This document shows positions 7,287 to 12,948 of a stretch of 13,792 bases of DNA, in pieces. Origin of the DNA: an uncultured Ruminococcus sp. (GTDB lineage: Bacteria; Bacillota; Clostridia; Oscillospirales; Ruminococcaceae); assembly GCA_947177715.1 (NCBI GenBank), contig CAMWVM010000015.1:1-13792 (forward strand), read 5' to 3'. Under the pieces are notes generated by a model. That model was not told where the DNA came from. It searched no databases and saw only the letters and a program-made list of their open reading frames with translations. The stretch's first letter is position 1. The number at the start of each line of letters is the position of its first letter. A program made the translations under genes and the position numbers.

Positions 7287-8363
7287 CTATAAACTTTCCT
7301 TTTCAATTACTTCATAATCCAAATCTGATGAAAAATAATCTTTAACCCCATCCGTTATATACAATTCATTTTCTTCAGAATAAAATATTACATCAAATTC
7401 ATCACTATGCAATTTCCAAAAACTCAAAGCTTTATCAAGCCCCATTACAAACAAAGCAGTGGAAAGTCCGTCTGCCAAGGTTCCATCATTACTAATAATA
7501 GTAACAGATTTTAAACCGCTTTCAGAGGGATAACCTGTCTTCGGGTCTAAAATATGATGATATCGTTTACCATTCTGTTCAAAATATCTTTCGTAACTGC
7601 CAGATGTTATAACGGCTTTATCTGAGATTTGCAAAATCCCCAAATATTCTGTTTCACTATCAGGATTTTGTATTGCAACTCTCCAAAGTGAACCATCAGG
7701 TTTAGTACCTAACACTTGAACATTTCCCCCAAGACAAATCATTCCGCTTTCAACACCAGACTCTTTAAAAATATCCATAATCTTTGATGAAGTATAACCT
7801 TTAGCTATACCGCCAAAATCAACTTTCATGCCCTCTTTTTGAAATGATACATCATTATTGTTAAAATCAATATTATTTGTATCAGTTAATGTTAATAATT
7901 TTGATATTGTTTCATTATCAGGAATTCTAAAATTCTTATCAGCAAAGCCCCATGCTTCCATTAAAGGATACACTACAGGATTAAACGCACCTTTTGTCTG
8001 TTCTGAAATATCCAATGCGCTTTTAAAAACTTCAGAAGTGTCTTCAGACAAACTTCCCTTTCCATTAAGATTTAAAGAATATATTTCACTGTTTTTATTA
8101 CCGGTGGAAAGCAATGAATCTAATTGATTAATTCGTTCTTTAGCCTTATTTAAAGCATTTTCAGCATTTTCACCATAAGCGGAAAGTGTCATATATGTAT
8201 CCATAGCAAACAAATCAATAGTTTTTGCTTCTGTTTTGTCAACAGAAATAACAGAGCTCTCATTATCTGTATCGGACGAAAATTCTGACTTATCATCACT
8301 AACAAAAGTACAGCTTGATAGCATTATTGAAAATGATAATGTTATTAGTAGTTGTTTTCTCAT
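7287..8363 (-). CDS. apbE: FAD:protein FMN transferase, lipoprotein form (ApbE family)
   Basis: A 358-residue enzyme that splits FAD and attaches FMN to a threonine of target proteins, needing Mg2+. Residues 1-17 are a lipoprotein signal with lipobox LSSC (Cys18), so it acts on the outer face of the membrane where its substrates are. Family motifs are all present: MDTYMTLSAYG (54-64), VDFGGIAKGY (181-190), CLGGNVQVLG (210-219), ITSGSYERYF (252-261), HHILDPKTGYP (269-279) and ADGLSTALFVMG (297-308). The length is normal. A ribosome site like AAGGCGG stands about seven bases before the ATG. As first gene of the operon it modifies the five SGAT sites encoded by the next two genes. It corresponds in role to Listeria FmnB. 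A candidate operator lies about 67 bases upstream. Confidence 0.95.
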   Translation of the reverse strand: MRKQLLITLSFSIMLSSCTFVSDDKSEFSSDTDNESSVISVDKTEAKTIDLFAMDTYMTLSAYGENAENALNKAKERINQLDSLLSTGNKNSEIYSLNLNGKGSLSEDTSEVFKSALDISEQTKGAFNPVVYPLMEAWGFADKNFRIPDNETISKLLTLTDTNNIDFNNNDVSFQKEGMKVDFGGIAKGYTSSKIMDIFKESGVESGMICLGGNVQVLGTKPDGSLWRVAIQNPDSETEYLGILQISDKAVITSGSYERYFEQNGKRYHHILDPKTGYPSESGLKSVTIISNDGTLADGLSTALFVMGLDKALSFWKLHSDEFDVIFYSEENELYITDGVKDYFSSDLDYEVIEKESL

Positions 8364-8429
8364 ATTATCCCGCCTTCATATGCAAAATAAGCCTTTTGTG
8401 TTACATGTTATTATGTTTTACTTCACTCA

Positions 8430-8445
8430 GTTAGCTGTTGCTAAT
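8430..8445. promoter_or_regulatory. Second copy of the GTTAGC-type box, upstream of the flavin operon
   Basis: GTTAGCTGTTGCTAAT matches the palindrome at 3291-3306 at 13 of 16 positions and keeps the TTAGC/GCTAA half-sites with the same spacing. It lies about 67 bases before the apbE start. A minus-strand CATAAT (-10-like) lies downstream of it in the reading direction, but I could not fix a -35 box. Two matching boxes at the only two promoter regions of this functional block argue for one regulator; iron or manganese sensing by a DtxR-type repressor is a guess. Confidence 0.55.
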
Positions 8446-8573
8446 CGTATGTATGATATCATAAATACAACAATATGTCAACGAAGGAAGTTAAAGACCT
8501 ATGGTTATTTAATATAATTATACAAAAATCACAAACTTTAATATTAATTTATGTTATTTTTACCTATTGTTAG

Positions 8574-8603
8574 TTTACTCACAGAAACTTTTTAAACTTT
8601 AAT
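8574..8603 (+). promoter_or_regulatory. Possible promoter for a short plus-strand transcript
   Basis: A TTTACT (8574-8579), 18-base spacer and TTTAAT (8598-8603) match the sigma-A consensus at 4 of 6 and 5 of 6 positions. They sit just ahead of a ribosome site and ATG. In DNA this AT-rich such matches also occur by chance. Confidence 0.35.
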
Positions 8604-8626
8604 GTACTGAAAAATGAGGAGCTAAG

Positions 8627-8695
8627 ATGAACTCTGACGGTATGAATATAATAAAAAACTATTATATCTTCTTGATTAATAAAGAGAGTGTGTAA
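8627..8695 (+). CDS. Possible 22-residue peptide gene
   Basis: The ATG at 8627 has a good ribosome site, GAGGAG at 8616-8621, five bases upstream, and the frame runs 22 codons to TAA. The peptide begins MNSDGMNIIKNYYIFLINK; its middle is hydrophobic and aromatic, and there is no signal peptide or known motif. A plausible promoter precedes it and a hairpin with a T-run follows at 8723-8753, so the whole unit would be about 140 nt and divergent from the flavin operon. I recognise no family. It could be a small membrane peptide, a leader peptide, or a chance frame within a small RNA; only the ribosome site and context support coding. Confidence 0.3.
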   Translation: MNSDGMNIIKNYYIFLINKESV

Positions 8696-8722
8696 GGATA
8701 GAATATCACTTATGACATATAA

Positions 8723-8753
8723 AAAAGGATATCCCAATATGAGATATCCTTTT
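8723..8753. terminator. Hairpin terminator between the short ORF and the tRNA gene
   Basis: Arms AAAAGGATATC (8723-8733) and GATATCCTTTT (8743-8753) pair over 11 bp around a 9-base loop. On the plus strand it could end the short-ORF transcript; on the minus strand it is followed by six T and would act as a second stop behind the tRNA gene. Confidence 0.65.
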
Positions 8754-8843
8754 GATTAAAGTTAAATTTGTTTCTAATAAATTTCCAATGTTCAATTTTC
8801 TTCAAGTTTAAAAATATTGTGTAATATCTAATTCCATATAACT

Positions 8844-8880
8844 TAAAATCCCGATTCTGCTAAGCAAAATCGGGATTTTA
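8844..8880. terminator. Strong hairpin terminator of the tRNA-Lys gene
   Basis: Thirteen-base arms at 8844-8856 and 8868-8880 (TAAAATCCCGATT and its complement) form a stem, with a further TGC/GCA pairing in the loop. It begins two bases after the tRNA's encoded CCA on the minus strand. The T-rich 3' arm fits an intrinsic terminator. Confidence 0.8.
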
Positions 8881-8882
8881 AA

Positions 8883-8958
8883 TGGTGAGCTATCGGGGAT
8901 TCGAACCCCGGACCCTTTGATTAAAAGTCAAATGCTCTGCCAACTGAGCTAATAACTC
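8883..8958 (-). tRNA. tRNA-Lys (anticodon UUU)
   Basis: A 76-base cloverleaf. The acceptor arms GAGTTAT and ATAGCTC pair over 7 bp with one G-T, the D arm has AGCTCAGTTGGCAGAGC, the anticodon stem TTTGA/TCAAA holds loop CTTTTAA with anticodon TTT (8923-8925 on the plus strand), and the T arm is CGGGGTTCGAACCCCG. The 3' CCA is encoded (8883-8885). It is a solitary tRNA with its own promoter and terminator. Confidence 0.97.
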
Positions 8959-8984
8959 AAATACTCTCCTGCAACGACTTAATT

Positions 8985-9013
8985 ATTATATCAAAGATTC
9001 ACTCATTTGTCAA
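8985..9013 (-). promoter_or_regulatory. Consensus sigma-A promoter of tRNA-Lys
   Basis: Reading the minus strand: TTGACA (9008-9013), a 17-base spacer, and TATAAT (8985-8990), a perfect match to consensus in both boxes and spacing. The tRNA 5' end is 26 bases downstream of the -10 box, as expected for a strong stable-RNA promoter. Confidence 0.93.
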
Positions 9014-9233
9014 GAGTGTTTTTAAATTTTTCTTTTTGTAACAATAATAATTAAAATAATTATAGATTATTCTACATTATAGACAAAAATAATAGAAAAT
9101 ATTCAAATCACAATTATAATTATGAGAAAAAAGTAGCTTTGATCATTCCTTTTAATAATAATGCCTGAGTAATAAACATAAATCCTTTTTCAACTTTTTA
9201 TTATCTTAAGCTAAAACTATTTTATAATTAGGA

Positions 9234-9572
9234 CTAACTATCCATACTATAATTCTTATTTAAATATTCCAAACCCCAGTTACACATAGAATCTAAAACA
9301 GGCACTATGCTTCTTCCAAAATCAGACAGACTATATTCAACCTTAGGCGGCACAACAGGATACACAGTCCTTATGATAAGTCCGTCTTTTTCCAAATCTC
9401 TAAGCTGTTGTGCAAGCATTTTTTCTGTTACTTTCGGTATGAGTCGCTTCAGTTCGCTGAATCTCTTTTTATTTTCAATCAGATGCCATAAAATCACTGC
9501 TTTATATTTTCCGCCAATTAAAGCAATCGTAGCTTCAACTGGACAATTTAAAGTGCTTGGACAAATATTCAT
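9234..9572 (-). CDS. HxlR-family winged-helix transcriptional regulator
   Basis: A 112-residue DNA-binding protein, normal length for the family. Motifs match HxlR/YodB-type regulators throughout: CPVEATIALIGGKYKAVILW (10-29), RFSELKRLIPKVTEKMLAQQ (37-56, recognition helix), LRDLEKDGLIIRTVYPVVPP (57-76, wing) and YSLSDFGRSIVPVL (80-93). Cys10 in CPVE is at the place of the redox-sensing cysteine of YodB/HypR, so thiol or quinone sensing is possible; that is inference. An excellent ribosome site (AGGAGGAG) precedes the ATG. It is divergent from a nitroreductase gene, a very common pairing in which the regulator controls the neighbour, and it may also control itself through the inverted repeat at 9602-9620. 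Confidence 0.93.
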   Translation of the reverse strand: MNICPSTLNCPVEATIALIGGKYKAVILWHLIENKKRFSELKRLIPKVTEKMLAQQLRDLEKDGLIIRTVYPVVPPKVEYSLSDFGRSIVPVLDSMCNWGLEYLNKNYSMDS

Positions 9573-9601
9573 ACTCTCCTCCTACACTTACTTTTTAGTT
9601 A

Positions 9602-9620
9602 GTACTTTACAATAAAGTGC
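9602..9620. promoter_or_regulatory. Inverted repeat between HxlR and nitroreductase genes, candidate operator
   Basis: ACTTTA-CAA-TAAAGT (9604-9618) has perfect 6-bp arms, with one further matched pair beyond a mismatch. It is flanked by GTAC at 9602-9605 and 9621-9624. It lies immediately upstream of the nitroreductase -35 box and between the two divergent starts, the usual place for an HxlR-type site. Binding is inferred, not shown. Confidence 0.5.
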
Positions 9621-9624
9621 GTAC

Positions 9625-9653
9625 TTGTTAATAATAAATTATCATGATATAAT
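9625..9653 (+). promoter_or_regulatory. Promoter of the nitroreductase gene
   Basis: TTGTTA (9625-9630), a 17-base spacer and a consensus TATAAT (9648-9653) stand 61 bases before the preferred start codon at 9715. The candidate operator abuts the -35 box. Confidence 0.75.
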
Positions 9654-9714
9654 TATAGCATAATCGATTATGTTATTCAAGCTGTACAGCAAAAAATTGA
9701 AAGGAATGAATTTT

Positions 9715-10221
9715 ATGAGTTTTTCACAATTAATTCAAAAAAGATATTCTGTCAGAAATTATACAACGCAACAAGTGGAAGAGGAAAAGCTTAATGCTAT
9801 TCTTGAGGCGGGAAGACTTGCACCTACAGCTGCTAATTTACAGCCTGTAAAGGTTATTGTAGTTAAGAGCTGTGAAGCTATGACAAAAATAAAAAAAGCT
9901 GCAAACATATATAATGCTCCACTTGCACTGATTGTCTGTGCCGATCATAAAACGGCTTGGACAAGACCGTTTGACGAAAAGCAAACTACCGATATTGACG
10001 CTACAATTATCACAGATCATATGATGATACAGGCTACAGAACTTGGTTTAGGCAGTGTATGGATTTGCTATTTCAAACCGGATGTATTAAAAACAGAGTT
10101 CAATTTACCTAATAACCTTGAACCAATTAACATTCTGGCGATTGGCTATGCTGATGAGAATGATGAACCAACATTTAAACAGCGAAATTCTATTGAGGAA
10201 TTCACACAGTATAATTACTGA
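9715..10221 (+). CDS. Nitroreductase family FMN-dependent oxidoreductase
   Basis: A 168-residue cytosolic flavoprotein that should use NAD(P)H to reduce nitro compounds, quinones or similar acceptors. Family motifs: RYSVRNY at 10-16 (FMN phosphate contact), GRLAPTAANLQP at 33-44, DHMMIQATELGLGSVWICYF at 101-120 and LAIGYAD at 141-147. The length is that of the short, single-domain class. The start at 9715 is chosen because AAGGA lies nine bases upstream; ATGs at 9670 and 9706 in the same frame lack a correctly placed ribosome site. It is divergent from, and probably controlled by, the HxlR regulator, giving an oxidant- or electrophile-response pair. The exact substrate cannot be read from sequence. 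Confidence 0.93.
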   Translation: MSFSQLIQKRYSVRNYTTQQVEEEKLNAILEAGRLAPTAANLQPVKVIVVKSCEAMTKIKKAANIYNAPLALIVCADHKTAWTRPFDEKQTTDIDATIITDHMMIQATELGLGSVWICYFKPDVLKTEFNLPNNLEPINILAIGYADENDEPTFKQRNSIEEFTQYNY

Positions 10222-10273
10222 TTGAAATTTTCTTAACAACATTAACATAGCTTCCATCAGATATAAACGCAGC

Positions 10274-10305
10274 AATAACTCCAGATACAATCTGGAGTTA
10301 TTTTA
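10274..10305 (+). terminator. Intrinsic terminator of the nitroreductase gene
   Basis: A perfect 13-bp stem (AATAACTCCAGAT, 10274-10286, with 10290-10302) around a 3-base loop, followed by a T-rich run on the plus strand. It may also stop the ABC operon that converges from the right, though the minus-strand side lacks a T-run. Confidence 0.9.
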
Positions 10306-10363
10306 TTATAAAGTTCCCCCTATGCTGCAATCATTAATTAAAATATGTAAGGAAGATTAAAAC

Positions 10364-10999
10364 TTATACTTTATTAATAAATCCCTTATCCATCTCATGC
10401 ACTGTATCACAAAGTACTGAAATATCTTCAGCTGAATGTGAGCATATAAGAATAGTTTTTCCCTGTTTCTTATAACTAAGAAGATACTCTCTCATATCTT
10501 TAACACCGTCTTTGTCCAGCCCATTGAACGGTTCATCAAGTATTAGTATTTTAGGATTTTCCATAATTGCCTGAGCAAGTCCCAATCTCTGTCGCATTCC
10601 AAGGGAATATTTCTTGATATGACGTTTCAGCTTCGGATCAAGCCCCACCTGTTCCATGCTTTTTTTTATTTCTTCTTTACCTATCTTGTTGTTAAGTCCG
10701 GCAAGCAGCTTTAAATTTTTATACCCAGAATAATACGGAATAAAACCCGGAGTTTCAATAATAATCCCCATATCGTCTGGGAAGTCAACGTCTTTTCCAA
10801 TCCGCTTTCCGTCTACAAAAATTTCTCCGCTTGTAGTCTTGATAAAACCGCAGATACATTTCATCAGCATAGTCTTGCCTGAACCGTTTCTGCCGATAAG
10901 TCCATGTATCTTTCCTTCTTCAAATCCAACAGTTATGTTATTTAAAATCTGCGTTTTGCCAAGGATAAGATTTACTTCTTTTACTTCTATTATATTCAT
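10364..10999 (-). CDS. ABC transporter ATP-binding protein
   Basis: A 211-residue ATPase that powers the two permeases encoded just upstream. Walker A is GRNGSGKT (36-43), the signature is YSLGMRQRLGLA (131-142; LGMRQ in place of LSGGQ, usual in this subgroup), Walker B is ILILDEP (151-157), and the switch histidine is His188. The sequence IIIETPGFIPYYSGYKNL (79-96) fits the BcrA/lantibiotic-immunity-like branch. It is at the short end for the family but complete. AGGAGGAG precedes the ATG, and it starts 11 nt after the second permease. The likely job is export of a peptide or lipid-like compound, or immunity to one; the substrate is unknown. Confidence 0.93.
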   Translation of the reverse strand: MNIIEVKEVNLILGKTQILNNITVGFEEGKIHGLIGRNGSGKTMLMKCICGFIKTTSGEIFVDGKRIGKDVDFPDDMGIIIETPGFIPYYSGYKNLKLLAGLNNKIGKEEIKKSMEQVGLDPKLKRHIKKYSLGMRQRLGLAQAIMENPKILILDEPFNGLDKDGVKDMREYLLSYKKQGKTILICSHSAEDISVLCDTVHEMDKGFINKV

Positions 11000-11010
11000 C
11001 GCTACTCCTC

Positions 11011-11883
11011 CTAACTGGCTATTTCCGAAACATTATCATAGTTAAATTTCTTAATTGCAATAAAGCAGAAAATTAGCAGAACAGCAATAAATATTGTCAG
11101 ATATGCTACTGAAAAACCCATTGACATTACCGGCTCTTTAAAATATTTTGTATAATGAAGCCATATAATGGAGTTTCCCATAGGCATTGTCCACATAAGA
11201 CTTGTTTTTATTGAGCAAAAAGCTGTTCCTAAGGATATAATAGCTCCACATAAAACAAATCCAGCTGTTTTCCGCTTTACAAGTGAAAATGCAATCAATA
11301 AAAGACCTATTATCATCAAATAAGCAAAAACAAGCAGATAGCTTTGAATTGCGGCTTCAAAAACTGAGATTTGATTATACAAATTTTCAGGAAGAAGCTG
11401 AACTCCGAAGTTTCCTCTTTTATCGGGAAACATTTTTACAAAACCTGTTGCCACATTGCTCCAACCGTTATACCAAAAACCTTTTGACAACATTGGAATT
11501 ACTGCGCCCAAGAAAATCACAGCCAAATATGAAACTGCCATAAATATAAGCTTTAGTATCTGACCAAAAAGCCAGTTTAATCTGCCTACTCTAATTATGT
11601 AAAACACTGTATTAGTATCAATCTTTGGATAGTCTGCTATCAGTGTTAAAAACACTAACGGAACTATAAGCAATATTGCCCAGGAGTTTGATATTGCTAT
11701 AAACGGCTCTAAAATGTTCAACGGTTCATTCATAAGCTCAGCATTTGCCAGCAGTGGTTCAATCGCAAAGCTATAAATGAAGATTATTAGTACGGCAAGT
11801 ATTATCATTCTTGCATCACATATCCATTTAATATATTCGGATTTAGCACAGGAGAAACTTTTTTTAAAACTGAAATTATTCAT
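11011..11883 (-). CDS. ABC-2-type transporter permease, second subunit
   Basis: A 290-residue membrane protein with about six helices (near 26-44, 63-84, 107-130, 176-200, 208-226 and 258-277) and a large extracytoplasmic loop after the third (about 131-175). The short stretch IRVGRLNWLFGQILKL (97-112) before helix 3 looks like the cytosolic coupling segment of such permeases. It starts one base after the stop of the first permease, with AGGGGTG as ribosome site, so translation is probably coupled. It would pair with the other permease as a heterodimer driven by the ATPase. I see no homology specific enough to name the substrate. Confidence 0.8.
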   Translation of the reverse strand: MNNFSFKKSFSCAKSEYIKWICDARMIILAVLIIFIYSFAIEPLLANAELMNEPLNILEPFIAISNSWAILLIVPLVFLTLIADYPKIDTNTVFYIIRVGRLNWLFGQILKLIFMAVSYLAVIFLGAVIPMLSKGFWYNGWSNVATGFVKMFPDKRGNFGVQLLPENLYNQISVFEAAIQSYLLVFAYLMIIGLLLIAFSLVKRKTAGFVLCGAIISLGTAFCSIKTSLMWTMPMGNSIIWLHYTKYFKEPVMSMGFSVAYLTIFIAVLLIFCFIAIKKFNYDNVSEIAS

Positions 11884-11884
11884 G

Positions 11885-12745
11885 CTAACACCCCTTATCC
11901 TTTCGTTTATTCATAATAAGAATAAATCCTATCAATATCACTGCCAAATACACTACATTAAACAATATCGTTTTCTTAGCAGCTAAATCAAACTCACTGC
12001 TGTAGCATAAGTTTGCAACGGCATTTGGATAAAAAGGATAAAGCCGGTCATAGATTTCAAAATCTCCTGTTTCGATACCTTTTGATATCAGCTTTTCTAA
12101 AGTTGTATTCCAAATGTAAGTAAGCAGAAACGGTATACATGTAATGAGGTAGGGATTCTTACAAAAAGAACTTAACATGAACGCAGGAAGTGTGCTGACA
12201 GCTCCATAAGCAAAAGCTGAAATCAACGTTTTTATAATAGATATACTGACACCTTCAGGTAAAAGTCCTTCCATTTCGTCAGGCGTTAAATTATAAGAAG
12301 ATAATTCCGGGAAAAGAATTACCGATATAAGTCCGAACATTGCAACGCCTATTAAAACAGCAAGTCCACCACTGATAAACGAAGCAAAAAACTTTGAAAA
12401 ATAATATTTATACTTGCCTATACGAGTTATAGTGAATCGCATAAGCCCGTTATTCCTTTCCGCACAAAAAGATACCATAAACGGAAATGCCACAATAATA
12501 GGCAAAAACATAGTTATGTAGCCGGACATTGCTTTCCGAAAAATAAATATTGAAGCAAAGTCACTATTAGTTTGAATTATATCTTTATCAAGGGTAAATA
12601 GCGCTTCAAAAACCGAATAGGTTTTTGAAGTTGCACCGTCAATGTATGCATAAGCCGTAAAGCATAGCATGCAAGTTATAAATACAGCACCTATAAACCC
12701 AGAGTTTATTATAGTTTTATTTAAATCACATCGTAATGATTTCAT
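11885..12745 (-). CDS. ABC-2-type transporter permease, first subunit
   Basis: A 286-residue membrane protein with about six helices (near 16-35, 76-94, 117-145, 168-190, 197-212 and 257-277). The segment ERNNGLMRFTITRIGKYKYY (96-115) between helices 2 and 3 is the conserved E-x-x-x-G-x-x-x-x-x-x-x-R pattern of ABC-2 permeases of this type. An outer loop at about 146-166 is acidic. A good ribosome site (GAAGGTGAG) precedes the ATG, 50 nt after the small lipoprotein gene. The gene order is permease, permease, ATPase, the reverse of the typical LanFEG arrangement. Confidence 0.82.
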   Translation of the reverse strand: MKSLRCDLNKTIINSGFIGAVFITCMLCFTAYAYIDGATSKTYSVFEALFTLDKDIIQTNSDFASIFIFRKAMSGYITMFLPIIVAFPFMVSFCAERNNGLMRFTITRIGKYKYYFSKFFASFISGGLAVLIGVAMFGLISVILFPELSSYNLTPDEMEGLLPEGVSISIIKTLISAFAYGAVSTLPAFMLSSFCKNPYLITCIPFLLTYIWNTTLEKLISKGIETGDFEIYDRLYPFYPNAVANLCYSSEFDLAAKKTILFNVVYLAVILIGFILIMNKRKDKGC

Positions 12746-12795
12746 TTTCTCACCTTCTCTTAAGTAATGTTATATTAAAACAGATAAATCTCCTT

Positions 12796-12927
12796 TTAAA
12801 CTGTTACCTTATTTGCTGAATTGAAATCAACTTTATGATTAGCCCCTTCTATATTACCTGGAGTCTGAGCACAAGAAGATAAAAGACAACTTGCAGTTAA
12901 AGAAAACATTATTAATTCTTTTTTCAT
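12796..12927 (-). CDS. Very small predicted lipoprotein (43 residues)
   Basis: The ATG at 12927 has TAGGA upstream, and the frame runs 43 codons to TAA. The product starts MKKELIMFSLTASCLLSSC and has the layout of a lipoprotein signal: basic start, hydrophobic core, lipobox LSSC with Cys19 as the lipid site. Only 24 residues would remain after processing, polar and without a known domain. It lies 21 nt behind the unknown protein gene and 50 nt ahead of the first permease, in the same direction, so it belongs to this operon. It may be a real tiny lipoprotein, such as an accessory or immunity peptide, or the front end of a longer gene lost by deletion. The signal part is clear; the function is not. 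Confidence 0.6.
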   Translation of the reverse strand: MKKELIMFSLTASCLLSSCAQTPGNIEGANHKVDFNSANKVTV

Positions 12928-12948
12928 AGTAATCCTACCATTTCCAAA

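Larger units (their letters stand above)
8364..9233. other. 870-bp stretch without a long gene
   Basis: This AT-rich stretch holds the upstream region and candidate operator of the flavin operon (8430-8445), a possible short plus-strand ORF (8627-8695), two hairpin terminators (8723-8753 and 8844-8880), and the tRNA-Lys gene with its promoter (8883-9013). The rest, 9014-9233, is AT-rich and shows no gene, repeat or clear terminator for the HxlR gene that ends at 9234. Confidence 0.7.

Noticed and set aside
5130..7306. Longer forms of three operon genes from TTG starts at 5167, 5612 and 7306
   Set aside because: Each has an ATG 15 to 21 bases further in, and for 5612 and 7306 that ATG has a better-placed ribosome site and natural spacing to the upstream stop.
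8236..8517. 93-codon plus-strand frame opposite the apbE start
   Set aside because: It is mostly antisense to the strongly supported apbE signal and N-terminal region, lacks a ribosome site, and its product resembles no family.
8475..8573. 32-codon plus-strand frame with a hydrophobic end
   Set aside because: No ribosome site ahead of its ATG and no hairpin at its end; the frame at 8627 is better supported.
8883..8958. tRNA-Lys as an integration site of a mobile element
   Set aside because: No integrase, no direct repeat of the tRNA 3' end and no change of gene content typical of an island was seen.
9120..9179. 19-codon minus-strand frame downstream of the HxlR gene
   Set aside because: AAGGA is only three bases from the ATG and the frame is too short to separate from chance in AT-rich DNA.
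12796..12948. Frameshift joining the unknown protein and the small lipoprotein
   Set aside because: The upstream gene ends in a complete frame with a natural C-terminus, and the small gene has its own ribosome site and signal peptide.
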